Assembly (NCBI GenBank): GCA_026417655.1
Contig: JAOACS010000028.1
Span: forward strand, 62,001 to 126,000
Origin: Syntrophobacterales bacterium
GTDB lineage: Bacteria; Desulfobacterota; Syntrophobacteria; Syntrophobacterales; Thermodesulforhabdaceae
Direction of reading: 5' to 3'
Length of the DNA: 64,000 nucleotides
Part shown: positions 44,438 to 54,073 of the stretch, in pieces
Numbering within the stretch: the stretch's first letter is position 1
How the letters are laid out: the number at the start of each line of letters is the position of its first letter
Notes under the pieces: model-generated
The model's database searches: none
What the model saw: only the letters and a program-made list of their open reading frames with translations
What the model was told of the DNA's origin: nothing
Program-made: the position numbers and the translations under genes

Positions 44438-45037
44438 ATGAAAGCTCTAAGTGGGGGGATTATAGGAATTGTAATTCTGGCTCTAGCAATCTCCGGTTGT
44501 AACTTCGGAAAAGTAGATCAAGGAAGAACCGTTAAGTATGACAAAGAAAAAAAGGTTGTAACTATCATAAGAGAAACAGGAGATGAAAAAAATCCAAAAT
44601 ACGAAGGGCCTCCAGTATCTTACAAAATGCCAGACGATCCTGATGAAATCGGACCTGAGCCGAAGGAGGGTGGTAGATTAAATCTGGACGTGGCAAAACA
44701 ACAGATAACCATATTCAATCCTGAGTCCCAAAAGGTAGAAACTATCCCTATCACCATAATAGACAAGAAGGAAAATGTTGAAAGGGAAAACCCCCTAGTC
44801 TTTGATACGGCGGAGAAAAAACCTAAAAAATTCCCCATCGTAGACAAGGAGCGTAAAACTATCACGATCTACTCTTCTAGGCAGAAGCTTCTTGTAACAT
44901 TTTCGCTTCCCCAAGAATACTTCAATCTTCCACCTAGCACCTGGGACTCGGGTGATGTGGTGCGGATTTATTACAAAGAAGAGGGTAAAGCCAGTCGATT
45001 CATGAATGTGACAAAAACCGATATCTACAAAAAGTAA
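44438..45037 (+). CDS. Lipoprotein (DUF4881-like)
   Basis: The ATG at 44438 with GGGAGG upstream gives 199 residues with a lipobox ending in Cys21 (LAISGC). The mature part is a charged protein with repeated short motifs of the form DKEKKVVTI, DVAKQQITIF and DKERKTITIY, suggesting a three-fold beta repeat. It resembles a small lipoprotein family (DUF4881) I associate with Desulfovibrio-type genomes; that name is from memory. It closes the cluster before a strong terminator. Confidence 0.75.
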   Translation: MKALSGGIIGIVILALAISGCNFGKVDQGRTVKYDKEKKVVTIIRETGDEKNPKYEGPPVSYKMPDDPDEIGPEPKEGGRLNLDVAKQQITIFNPESQKVETIPITIIDKKENVERENPLVFDTAEKKPKKFPIVDKERKTITIYSSRQKLLVTFSLPQEYFNLPPSTWDSGDVVRIYYKEEGKASRFMNVTKTDIYKK

Positions 45038-45060
45038 AGATCTAAAATTAGGTAAAGTAT

Positions 45061-45099
45061 AAAAATAGGGCGAGAGAGAGTAAAACTCGCCCTATTTTT
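45061..45099 (+). terminator. Strong intrinsic terminator
   Basis: A perfect 14-bp stem (45061-45074 with 45086-45099) ends in TTTTT, 24 bases after the lipoprotein gene. The A-rich other arm could also serve the minus strand. Confidence 0.92.
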
Positions 45100-45129
45100 A
45101 TCACCTTCCATAACCTACTGGAGGATCCT

Positions 45130-45954
45130 ATGGATCTATCTCTTCTAAAAAAGCGAAAAAGACTAGGCATCCTATGTGCCTTTTGCTGTATCGTTCTTTT
45201 TGTATCCCTCCTTGATGGATTACTTGCCCGCTTTAGACAAAATCCCCACGAATTCCATGTGCTTCCTGGATCTGAGATCCCTGTCATGGGACCTCTTCCC
45301 CATGATATAAAGAATCTAGAACTTCTTAAGGTATCAATCCATCCAGACAATGGAGTAGGATTTGCTTTTGTTGGGACCCAGAGCGGCTATTGGCTTGGTG
45401 GCACCTTTTGGCGGGCATTGGTGGAAGTCCCAAAAAGAGTTCCAGAAGGTAAATACATCATCACGGTAAGCGCACCATTTCCCTACGACAAAAAACCTCT
45501 AGGGGTATTTACTATTTGGGTTCACGAAAATCCTAGAGCCATTCAAAAAACTTCTCTCTCTCTATTCAGACGTTACCTAGGCTTGAACCCTTGGTTTATT
45601 TTCTCGGCAACCTTTGGGATAGTCTTTCTACTTGGTGGATGGCTTTTTCTAGTCTCTTCTAGGATGGAGAAGATTCTTAAAGAAGAAGGTATAGGGGAAA
45701 TATACAGAGTTCTCGTCGATAAGGAGCAAAACCGGACCTACGTTCTCTTCAGTATCGGGAAAAATTCTGGTATTTCAGAAAAAGACTCTCTTGAGGTTAT
45801 CGATACAAATGGAAAGGTCGTTGCATCTGTTGAAGTTAAGGAACTTTTTGAAAACGACGGCGTAGGGCTACTTCTAGAAGCCAATAGCAAAATAAAGCCT
45901 GGACTATTTATTAGGAAAGGGAAGGGCTTTACTAACTTAGAACGCCTTACGTAG
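45130..45954 (+). CDS. Membrane protein of unknown function, two helices
   Basis: 274 residues. One helix near 12-32 (LGILCAFCCIVLFVSLLDG), a beta-rich periplasmic part (about 35-140), a second helix near 155-178 (FIFSATFGIVFLLGGWLFLV), then a cytoplasmic C-terminal domain (GEIYRVLVDKEQNRTYVLFSIGKNSGI). I do not recognise the family. It begins 31 bases past the terminator of the Usp-TauE cluster and may be read through from it. Its 3' end overlaps the convergent glycosyltransferase gene by 18 bases. Confidence 0.7.
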   Translation: MDLSLLKKRKRLGILCAFCCIVLFVSLLDGLLARFRQNPHEFHVLPGSEIPVMGPLPHDIKNLELLKVSIHPDNGVGFAFVGTQSGYWLGGTFWRALVEVPKRVPEGKYIITVSAPFPYDKKPLGVFTIWVHENPRAIQKTSLSLFRRYLGLNPWFIFSATFGIVFLLGGWLFLVSSRMEKILKEEGIGEIYRVLVDKEQNRTYVLFSIGKNSGISEKDSLEVIDTNGKVVASVEVKELFENDGVGLLLEANSKIKPGLFIRKGKGFTNLERLT

Positions 45955-47811
45955 ACGTATATCCACTAATGTCCTTACCGTATCGAAATAGGTTTTGATA
46001 AGGGCGATCCGAGCTGGATTCTTAAGAAGGGTCTCCGAAAGATGGAAAAGGTGTTTGAATAATGAGGTATATTCTACTCTATCATTTTTAGATCCCTCTT
46101 CTCGGCTTCCCTTTTTATCCAAAAGAAAATCATTTATCGCCTGAATAACAGCTTCAAGTCTAGTCCTTTCTTCATAAGAAATTATCCTAGGAACTAGGGA
46201 GTTCTCAACAAGAGAAAGAGTTTCCTCAAGCCTTTTTTTGTTCCATTCTTCATAAAAGAAGAGAGAATTTCTAATGCCGTAGTAAATACTCGTTGAAGAT
46301 CCCATAAAATCTCCAATGGATGCACCACCCTTGTGATAGACTACAGAAAGAGGATTGTATAAGACCATGAAACCATTACGTATGGCTCTAAGACAGATCT
46401 CATTGTCTTCAAAATATAGAAAGTAATCTTCCTCTAAGAGCCCATGAGTTCTCAAAAAGTCGCTTCTAATGAGCATACTGGCACCAGAGACAAATTGAAC
46501 ATTAAGAATTATTTCTGAAGATCCCCCTACTGTAATCTTTCCATGGTAAGAAACGGAAACACCATCAAATTGTATCTTTTCCGTATCAGGATAGCAATGT
46601 AGTTTGGAACCTACAATTGCAACCTGAGGAAGGAACTCAGCAACAGAAATGAGAAAGTAAAGAGCGTGGTCTCCAATAATTGTGTCATTATTAAGAAGCC
46701 AAACATAGTCAGCATTCCAGGAAAGAGCCATCCTTATACCTTCATTAGAACCCCCGCCAAAACCCTTGTTGGAGGTAAGCTTTACAAAAAAAACCTCCCC
46801 TTCGAATCTTGGGCTTGTAGCCTCTATCCTATTAGTTGGGATGTATAGACGTCCCGCACGCTTACAAAGCGATTCTATTTCGGCTGAACGATCCTCGGTA
46901 GATCCATTATCGACAACAATTATATTAAAACGTTCATACTGCTCCTTCATAAATAAAGATGAGAGACTATCGACGGTGTCATCCCAACCATTGTAATTAA
47001 CAATGATAACGGATACCCGAGGTTCTCTCCGCTCTACGTAACGAACCTTTCCCATCCATCTATTGTGAAGAATACGAAGATTTGGGATTGAGTGATCAAA
47101 GCGACCAGGAGATGAGCTCTCAAGATGGTAAAGAACACTCTTTGGCGTGTAGACTACTCGGTAACCGGCTGTTCTAGCTCGGAGACAAAAATCCACGTCC
47201 TCGTATCCGTTAATGAATCTCTCATCGAAGCCCCCCATTTTTTCAAAACATTCTTTTCTGACAAGCATGCACGCAGCCGTCACAACATCGTAGTCACGCT
47301 CAATATTTGCGTCGGGAAGATCCGCTGGTTTTCCAGCATAAATATGAAAAGGCGTAATAGGAAAGGGATAGTTCCGAAACAAGACCCCAGCATGCTGTAT
47401 TGTCCCATTTGGATAAAGTAATTTCGCACCAACTATGCCAATATCCCTACTCCTTTTGGAAACATCCATTAAAGCCTCAAGCCATCCGGGAAGGGTGACC
47501 GTATCATTATTTAGAAAAGCAATATAGTCTCCTCTTGAAACAAGGGCTCCTCTATTACAGGAAGCACTAAAACCCAAGTTTCGATCATTTTTAAGAACCT
47601 TTATGAAAGAGTGGTGCCGTGAGAGATAGGCGAGATAATTTCCAGTGTTGTCCTGGGAATAATCATCCACAATTATTATCTCAAAAGGAATAGAGGGAGG
47701 ATTTTTAAGTATCATTTCTATACATCTCTTTGTGAGCTTTAGCTTGTTGTAAACCGGGATAACAATAGAAACGAGGGATCCTTCATTTCCTTTTAAAACT
47801 TCATACCTCAT
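45937..47811 (-). CDS. Glycosyltransferase with two GT2 domains
   Basis: 624 residues. The first GT-A domain (about 12-230) has SIVIPVYNKLKLTKRC, GDYIAFLNNDTVTLPGWL and NGYEDVDFCLRARTAGYRVVYTP; the second (about 262-500) has VSVIIVNYNGWDDTV, YVWLLNNDTIIGD and YFLYFEDNEICLRAIRNG. The NND motifs stand for DXD. A helical tail follows. Two catalytic units suggest it adds two sugars in series. It is the last gene of the glycan operon; its start overlaps the upstream gene by 11 bases. Donor and acceptor are unknown. Confidence 0.93.
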   Translation of the reverse strand: MRYEVLKGNEGSLVSIVIPVYNKLKLTKRCIEMILKNPPSIPFEIIIVDDYSQDNTGNYLAYLSRHHSFIKVLKNDRNLGFSASCNRGALVSRGDYIAFLNNDTVTLPGWLEALMDVSKRSRDIGIVGAKLLYPNGTIQHAGVLFRNYPFPITPFHIYAGKPADLPDANIERDYDVVTAACMLVRKECFEKMGGFDERFINGYEDVDFCLRARTAGYRVVYTPKSVLYHLESSSPGRFDHSIPNLRILHNRWMGKVRYVERREPRVSVIIVNYNGWDDTVDSLSSLFMKEQYERFNIIVVDNGSTEDRSAEIESLCKRAGRLYIPTNRIEATSPRFEGEVFFVKLTSNKGFGGGSNEGIRMALSWNADYVWLLNNDTIIGDHALYFLISVAEFLPQVAIVGSKLHCYPDTEKIQFDGVSVSYHGKITVGGSSEIILNVQFVSGASMLIRSDFLRTHGLLEEDYFLYFEDNEICLRAIRNGFMVLYNPLSVVYHKGGASIGDFMGSSTSIYYGIRNSLFFYEEWNKKRLEETLSLVENSLVPRIISYEERTRLEAVIQAINDFLLDKKGSREEGSKNDRVEYTSLFKHLFHLSETLLKNPARIALIKTYFDTVRTLVDIRLRKAF

Positions 47812-49441
47812 GATTACATCTCATAATATCATCGTATATTTTATGGAAGAAATTATCATCTACGTCTCTTACAGCTCTATCAATACTAGCCAGTTCTTCC
47901 CCTGAAAACTTTGCTTCCATTTTCATATGATTTCCCAGAACATGAGCCCAACTAGCTCTGGAAAGGGTCAACATCCGTCCAGCCTCTTGGAGATGGATAA
48001 CCTCCACACGACCATCGTAAAGCACCATTCCTCCATGTTTCCATATCTGGATATCATGTTCTAAATCGTCCACTTGAGATGGAGAAAAACATATATCAAA
48101 ATCTGGAATCCCGAATCTTTCCCATCTTCTACGATCAAACAGATGACAACACCCCATAACGGACAGACAGGGACGACGAAAAGAATACTGGCCAAGATCT
48201 AATGGAAAGGGCGCTGTTGGTGTAAATCTTATTTTCCTCTCGCCCGTTTCGTCAAAAAAACGATAGATATATTGAATTGTTCTAACTGAACCAGGGTTAT
48301 AAACCTTCGGTCCTACTACAACAACATTAGGAAAAAGCTCCATGTCCTGAAGATAATAGATAAGCCAGTCCTTAGGAAGTATCACATCATCGTCAAGGTA
48401 GGCGATATAGTCTGCCTCTTGAACCTCTGGAAGATACCACAGCCAGTTTCTTGCAGCAGGAGCTCCTATGTTGACGGGAAGGTGTATTATGGTGACGGGA
48501 TATGATCCGGAAATCTTTTTTATAGCTAATTCAAACTCTTCGGCTGAGAAATTCGTTGAGCCGTTGTTCATTATTACAACATTTGAAGAGCCTATCTTAG
48601 AAGACATAAGGGATAGGAAGGTCTTAAGGGTTTCTTCCAATTTGTTGAAGGTATAAAGAAAGATAAATATTTTTTTTCCTTCAAGAAGATTCTCTTGAGG
48701 TAGTGGTTGCTCTAACTCCCAGAGACGATGATAAATCCATAACTGAAGGGGTTCCCTTTTTAGGGAATCACTCCACCATCTACGAGCTTCCTCCTTGTTA
48801 CCTTCTCTGGCTGCAATCTCAGCTCTAAGATTACTCTTTAAGAAAGAGGAAAGGGCAACGTGGGCCCATTCCTTAGCCCTATCCAGATCATCGGCACTAA
48901 GAGCTGCGAAACCGAGTAATGCCCCAACTATAGGAGCGTAGGGCGTTTTGAGAAGTCGATATGCCGCTCTAATACATAAATCCCATCTTCCCGCCTTCCA
49001 AAATTTCAGCACTCCTTCATAGAGGAGAATAGGATTCATAGCGGATCCCACAACTTGGGAAAGAGAGTCTAAATCATCTCCGTACTGTGAAAACACCTTA
49101 TCCTTTTCCTGTTTCCAGCTCGAATCTTCTTCTCGTAATAACCTCCTAAGTAGGTTAATCCAATTAGTATCAAAGTCCTTAGGAGTAATTAGAGAAGAGG
49201 CTTTAATAAATACTTTCATAAGATCACTATCCATAGGATAGAAAGCAAGAAGTTGCCTAAGAATGGAAAGGAGAAACTCCAAGGAGCGCTCTCTTTCATA
49301 CTCTGGTAAGTTCTTAGATTGAAGAAGCTTAAAGATCGATTCACTAATTATAGTAGCAGCGGAATAATCAAAGGTTCCATATAATCTGTGGAGCCACAAA
49401 ATATTATCCAACAGGGACGATTTGCCAGAATTAATCTTCAT
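47801..49441 (-). CDS. Glycosyltransferase family 2, paralogue 3
   Basis: 546 residues: an N-terminal helical, TPR-like region (about 1-245) and a C-terminal GT2 domain (about 250-480). Catalytic motifs are YIAYLDDDVILPKDWL and, further on, GCCHLFDRRRWERFG with FSPSQVDDLEHDIQIW. The stretch NIGAPAARNWLW is shared almost word for word with the two genes upstream, so the three arose by tandem duplication. The helical half may dock on a protein or carrier acceptor. It overlaps its neighbours by about 11 bases on each side. Confidence 0.92.
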   Translation of the reverse strand: MKINSGKSSLLDNILWLHRLYGTFDYSAATIISESIFKLLQSKNLPEYERERSLEFLLSILRQLLAFYPMDSDLMKVFIKASSLITPKDFDTNWINLLRRLLREEDSSWKQEKDKVFSQYGDDLDSLSQVVGSAMNPILLYEGVLKFWKAGRWDLCIRAAYRLLKTPYAPIVGALLGFAALSADDLDRAKEWAHVALSSFLKSNLRAEIAAREGNKEEARRWWSDSLKREPLQLWIYHRLWELEQPLPQENLLEGKKIFIFLYTFNKLEETLKTFLSLMSSKIGSSNVVIMNNGSTNFSAEEFELAIKKISGSYPVTIIHLPVNIGAPAARNWLWYLPEVQEADYIAYLDDDVILPKDWLIYYLQDMELFPNVVVVGPKVYNPGSVRTIQYIYRFFDETGERKIRFTPTAPFPLDLGQYSFRRPCLSVMGCCHLFDRRRWERFGIPDFDICFSPSQVDDLEHDIQIWKHGGMVLYDGRVEVIHLQEAGRMLTLSRASWAHVLGNHMKMEAKFSGEELASIDRAVRDVDDNFFHKIYDDIMRCNHEV

Positions 49442-51125
49442 CTTTTTTCGATCTCTTTTCCTCTAAAGCTTCCTGAACTACTCGAAGTTTTTTTAAAAAA
49501 TCTTCCCAAAGTAGGGCTCTTTCCCATCTATAGATTTCTCTAAAAGGCTTTCCCGCAAACCTGTTCATCAATTTATACCAATTAGCGTCACCGAGTCTTC
49601 TAGCTCTGAGATCCCTTCTATGAAGTCTTGCTGTATTGTTCATGTGGTACACAGTCAGAAAACCGTTATAGATAGCAGGCCTATCCATAAGGGCCATTCT
49701 AAAATCGTGATCAAGATCATCAAACTGGGAAGGAGAGTAGCGCAAATCAAAGTCACCGCAGCTTAGCAAGACATCCCTCGAAAAAAGATGACAACAGCCT
49801 GTTACATGAACGCAAGGACGGATGTAATCAAATTCCCCAAAATCTTCCAGTTCATAGTGAATTGTAGTCCAGCGATAGGGTGGTATCTCCTTAGAGCTGT
49901 CATTATTAGAAATTCTTACAAGGTGATAGTCCACACTTTGCATTAAATAGGGAGTTTCGCTGTCAACCACTTTACATCCATAGGCTCCCCCATTGGGGTA
50001 AAGTTCCACTGCCGTTCCAAGACGTCCAAGCCAATCAGGAGGCACTATGGCATCGTCGTCAAGAAATAGGATCCATTCGGATCTCTTTACCTCAGGATGA
50101 TGCATTAGCCAGTTTCTCGCCGCAGGTGCTCCAATATTAATGGGAAGGGAAATAATGTGGAAACGATCCTTCCCAAACCTATCCTGCCATCCCTTCACTA
50201 TTTCATAGGAACCATCGGTGCTCCCATTTATAAGAACGAATACGATGCCATTGGGGATCGAACTTTTCGCAATGGAGTCTAGGGTTACATCAATTGCATC
50301 CCTTTTGTTATATGAATAGAGGCAAATACTCACTCGACCAGGGGGAGGTTTTGAGACCCTATTGGCACCTACCAATACATCGTGGATTCTAAGGATAGTA
50401 TTAACGTCCCAGGGATGAATTTTAATATAATGGAGCCAATTGGTTAAGGCCTCTTCGGAGTGCCTTTGCAAAAATGATATGTTTCCTAGAAAATACTTTG
50501 TAAATGCATAGGAAAATACATCGCCCCTAGAGGAGATCATCTTCCTTGCCCTTTCCAAGTCTCCTTGGAAAATGGCTGAATCTAGGAGTAGACGTTGTCT
50601 TATAAATTCAAGTGATTGTGGAAAATTAACTTGCTTTAACAATTCGTCAAACCAGCTCCAAAGCTTATAAATCGAAACCAAGGCTCTAATATGTCTTAGC
50701 CAATTCAGAGAAAAGGGAGGAGAATCTGTGGGGAAGTTAGAAAGTATATGTTGGACGTCCTTGATATCAGCAACACCACAAGGCATAGGAGTGTTCCAAA
50801 AATCATGGATAGCCTTAAGAAGATCTTTCTTTGAAGGAGGAAGGTAGTCCCAAAAGGCTTTGACCGAAGAAATAATTTTTAAGACATTTTGATTGAGAGG
50901 ATCAAATTCCCAAGTTCCTAAAATCATCTTTATACTCATATTGAATACTACATCTGAGATTGGATGAGCCAATTTAGGAATCTCTTCAGCTATTTTAGTA
51001 AAGGCACCTGTAAGGTTGTTACTACCCACTGAACCAATTAGGAGCAGATCACGTATCCCCGGTGTAATAATCCTCCATAAGTTTAAAGGCTTTGATTCGA
51101 GGTTAAATGAATTAATGTAATTCAT
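49431..51125 (-). CDS. Glycosyltransferase family 2, paralogue 2
   Basis: 564 residues with the same two-part build as its neighbours: a helical N-terminal half (about 1-275) and a GT2 domain beginning VSICLYSYNKRDAIDVTLDSI. WILFLDDDAIVPPDWL supplies the metal-binding acidic triad; GCCHLFSRDVLLSCGDFD and YSPSQFDDLDHDFRMA match the other two. An insertion near residue 385 (RISNNDSSKEIPPYRW) differs from its siblings. It follows paralogue 1 by 30 bases. Acceptor specificity has presumably diverged. Confidence 0.92.
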   Translation of the reverse strand: MNYINSFNLESKPLNLWRIITPGIRDLLLIGSVGSNNLTGAFTKIAEEIPKLAHPISDVVFNMSIKMILGTWEFDPLNQNVLKIISSVKAFWDYLPPSKKDLLKAIHDFWNTPMPCGVADIKDVQHILSNFPTDSPPFSLNWLRHIRALVSIYKLWSWFDELLKQVNFPQSLEFIRQRLLLDSAIFQGDLERARKMISSRGDVFSYAFTKYFLGNISFLQRHSEEALTNWLHYIKIHPWDVNTILRIHDVLVGANRVSKPPPGRVSICLYSYNKRDAIDVTLDSIAKSSIPNGIVFVLINGSTDGSYEIVKGWQDRFGKDRFHIISLPINIGAPAARNWLMHHPEVKRSEWILFLDDDAIVPPDWLGRLGTAVELYPNGGAYGCKVVDSETPYLMQSVDYHLVRISNNDSSKEIPPYRWTTIHYELEDFGEFDYIRPCVHVTGCCHLFSRDVLLSCGDFDLRYSPSQFDDLDHDFRMALMDRPAIYNGFLTVYHMNNTARLHRRDLRARRLGDANWYKLMNRFAGKPFREIYRWERALLWEDFLKKLRVVQEALEEKRSKKDED

Positions 51126-51155
51126 ACAAAGACCCTTTAAGGTTACTGCTAGTTT

Positions 51156-52751
51156 TCAATGTCCTAAGTTATTTTCTCTTTTTAGAAAGGAAAGATAGGG
51201 ATAAAATCGATAGAAGAACTTAACATCATTTCCCATAACGTTCCCAACTTTTTGGAAATCCAATTGAGTCTCTCTTCCTACTCCACCGAGTTGATAATGT
51301 ACACACTCAACGAGCCCACAATAGATAACATCAAAGCCGTTAATTCTTAAGTCTAAATCATGAGCGATATCATCCATCTGGGATGGGGAAAATCTTATGT
51401 CGAACCCTCCTACCTTATCTATAGCCTGCCTGCTAAACACATGACAACAGCCCATAACATTGGTCGTTGGTCTGACAAAATCGTAAGTTTTAGGATCATA
51501 ATTAATATAAGGAACATCTAAGCTTAAACGAATAAATCCCTCCTTCGCAACGGAAATGTTACGGTAAAGATACTGGAGTCTTTTGGGTCTTCCTGGATAG
51601 ACCACTTTAGCACCTACGACACCAGCTTTGGGGTAATTTTTCATAACATTTAGAAAGACCACAAGCCAATCGGAAGGTACTTCCACATCGTCGTCAAGGA
51701 AGGCCACATAATCGGACTCCTTCGCAGCCGATGTGCTAAGAAGCCAGTTCCTTGCCGCAGGAGCACCTATATTGACTGGAAGGGAGATGATCTCTATGCG
51801 ACCACCAAAATGTTCCCTGTTTATATGGTTAACAATATCGATAGAATCATCGGTGCATCCGTTGATAAGAATAACTACTCGAGACTTTCCAAGTAAAGAG
51901 CCAGCGAGACTTAAAAGGGTGTTTTTAAGAAGGGTTGATTTGTTATAGGAATATAAAAATATGGAGATTAAGGATGAATCAACAACTCCATAATCCACTC
52001 TCAAAGGATTAGAAATTTGATTGATCCTGTGTATAATAGGCGTTTGATATTTATCAATCCTAAGAGACTCTTCATACAGAGAAATAGACGTAGATGTGTC
52101 TCCCATACAATATGCTATCTCTGCTGCGCAGTTAAGCCATCTGGGACTATTGGGTCTATTCTTCTTGGTTTTTTCGTAATAAACATAGGCCTCCTCCATA
52201 TTCTCTTGAAGGAAATTGAGCTGCATAAGTAGTTCTTCGAAGATTGTTTTCACTTCGGGAGGGATCTTGACTATGTCCAACCATTCACTTCCCACAGGAA
52301 CATTCTGGTTTAGGTCCAACAAATAGGCTCTCCAAATAAGATCAACGCTGTAGGGATAAGCTTTAAGATGGGACCATAGAGCTCTACGTTGAACCTCCAA
52401 GGCTTGACTGGATAATACACGCCACTGAGAAACAATATGATGAGGCGAACTATATCTTTTTAATATACTCAAAAAGGGATCCCTTATGCCCGTAATATTT
52501 TGTCGTAACTCTCTAATATCTTGATCTATCGGATCTAAGTCACAGGATTTGTTTAGTAGATATATGACCCAAGGAAGGTTTCTATCTAATGTTTCCTTAT
52601 CCTTTAGAAAACGAGAGAGATAAACCCTAGCTACAACTGGATCTAAAAGGAAGTTACCGAGGTAATTCCTCAAATGATCTATAGTCTCTTTGTCGTCCAA
52701 AACATTAAGTTCATAAAAGAGTCCACCTGGTATGAATTGATATTTAATCAT
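51156..52751 (-). CDS. Glycosyltransferase family 2, paralogue 1
   Basis: 531 residues. A helical N-terminal half (about 1-255, including a TPR-like EEAYVYYEKTKKNRPNSPRWLN segment) precedes the GT2 domain starting ISIFLYSYNKSTLLKNTLLSL. Key motifs are YVAFLDDDVEVPSDWL, NIGAPAARNWLL, GCCHVFSRQAIDKVGGFD and FSPSQMDDIAHDLDL. It is the first of three tandem paralogues, 29 bases downstream of the TagF-like gene. Confidence 0.92.
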   Translation of the reverse strand: MIKYQFIPGGLFYELNVLDDKETIDHLRNYLGNFLLDPVVARVYLSRFLKDKETLDRNLPWVIYLLNKSCDLDPIDQDIRELRQNITGIRDPFLSILKRYSSPHHIVSQWRVLSSQALEVQRRALWSHLKAYPYSVDLIWRAYLLDLNQNVPVGSEWLDIVKIPPEVKTIFEELLMQLNFLQENMEEAYVYYEKTKKNRPNSPRWLNCAAEIAYCMGDTSTSISLYEESLRIDKYQTPIIHRINQISNPLRVDYGVVDSSLISIFLYSYNKSTLLKNTLLSLAGSLLGKSRVVILINGCTDDSIDIVNHINREHFGGRIEIISLPVNIGAPAARNWLLSTSAAKESDYVAFLDDDVEVPSDWLVVFLNVMKNYPKAGVVGAKVVYPGRPKRLQYLYRNISVAKEGFIRLSLDVPYINYDPKTYDFVRPTTNVMGCCHVFSRQAIDKVGGFDIRFSPSQMDDIAHDLDLRINGFDVIYCGLVECVHYQLGGVGRETQLDFQKVGNVMGNDVKFFYRFYPYLSFLKRENNLGH

Positions 52752-52780
52752 TGTTTTTTAATCTCTCCAATAAAGAAAAG

Positions 52781-54073
52781 CTAAAAATAGGATAGAACAA
52801 ATTTTGCCAATCTTTCACAGGCTTTCCCATCATCGTAGTTACGATGCATAATTCCTGCGTAAACCGACAGTCTCGATTTCCACTCATTCAGATGTTCTAC
52901 ACTATCCTTAAGGGCATATATAACTTCATCGCTTGAAAAACATGTTATACTAATATCATCTTCCTTCAGAAAACTAAATACTGGAATATCTCTATACTGT
53001 TTAAAACTCTCAACATTGGGTCTATAATTAATAATAGGTTTACCTAAAATTACATAATCATACCTAATTGAAGAATAATCAGTAATCAAGGCATCTGAGA
53101 GCTTCAAATAGGGATAAACATCCTCATTAGGGGTTACTATAGAAAAGTTATCAAGGGCATTACAGATGTTTAAAGCAGTCTTATAGGTATTCGGACATCT
53201 TATCGGGTGCCAAGGATGAAGCTTTAAAATAAAGTGAAAGGATGACATGTCCATAGTTTTTCTAAATAGAGCTATCCAATCATTAAATAATGATGGAGCT
53301 TCAGGATATGTAGGGCAAATCATTACCAATTTCTTACCTTGATTCTTCAATTCCTTTAGTTTCCCCAGTAGTAATAGATCGTTTCCCATGTAATAATCTT
53401 GATCTTCCTGCATGTCGTCGTTGACTAAAAAATCATTTCTTGGAGCCCCAAAGGGTAGGATTTTAGAGGTAGGAAATGAAGAAGAGTAGATTGGAATGAA
53501 CACCTCGTTTTCGGCTATTACATAGTCACACTCCGAAACTGCATGTAATAAGCCAGTAAAGGAAAAAAAATTTTCTGTCCTTATCAAATAATTTGCACCT
53601 ACATGCTTAGCAGGAATACCATGCCACAGTTGGATTTTCAAGGCCCCATCAAGACAGCCTTGCCAAAACCATGAATTTATATCCCTAAAATAATGTGCTC
53701 CATATATCACTATTTTAGCTTTAAGTAATGTTAATGCAGTCCTTTGCCAAGCTATCTCCGGACAAATGCTTGAAAAACCACTAGATTCTATAAGCTGCTT
53801 TTCTGAATAGCTACCAAACCATATAGGCCTGACATCTACACGCCACTTCTTGAAAAATTTAGAAATCCCAATAAAGGCATACTTCGTATTTCCATATATT
53901 CCCCCTTCCGATACAAACACCACAATGTTACTATTTCTAGGTTGTCTTTGAACGGCCTCCCTAAGAAGAGACGAGAAGAAAGCCGAATTAGCCATATAAA
54001 TTAACTTATCCATATGCCTCACGCATAGTAAATCTTTCTTAACATCATTATGGTCATTATAGAAATTCGACAA
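52781..54073 (-). CDS. CDP-glycerol:polyglycerophosphate transferase-like (TagF/TagB)
   Basis: 430 residues of the Glyphos_transf superfamily (GT-B fold). QLWHGIPAKHVG (about 149-160), LPFGAPRNDF, KLHPWHP and ITDYSSIRYDYVILGKPII are the expected conserved blocks; the HG and DYSS motifs hold catalytic and CDP-binding residues. Enzymes of this group transfer glycerol- or ribitol-phosphate from CDP-polyol to a glycan. In a Gram-negative-type organism this points to capsule or LPS polyol-phosphate decoration. The start overlaps the cytidylyltransferase gene by 17 bases; an internal Met at residue 21 is another possible start. Confidence 0.9.
   Translation of the reverse strand: MSNFYNDHNDVKKDLLCVRHMDKLIYMANSAFFSSLLREAVQRQPRNSNIVVFVSEGGIYGNTKYAFIGISKFFKKWRVDVRPIWFGSYSEKQLIESSGFSSICPEIAWQRTALTLLKAKIVIYGAHYFRDINSWFWQGCLDGALKIQLWHGIPAKHVGANYLIRTENFFSFTGLLHAVSECDYVIAENEVFIPIYSSSFPTSKILPFGAPRNDFLVNDDMQEDQDYYMGNDLLLLGKLKELKNQGKKLVMICPTYPEAPSLFNDWIALFRKTMDMSSFHFILKLHPWHPIRCPNTYKTALNICNALDNFSIVTPNEDVYPYLKLSDALITDYSSIRYDYVILGKPIINYRPNVESFKQYRDIPVFSFLKEDDISITCFSSDEVIYALKDSVEHLNEWKSRLSVYAGIMHRNYDDGKACERLAKFVLSYF

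Noticed and set aside
45130-45954. Part of the sigma-54 Usp-TauE operon
   Set aside because: A strong terminator at 45061-45099 separates it from the lipoprotein gene, so membership is left open and not claimed.
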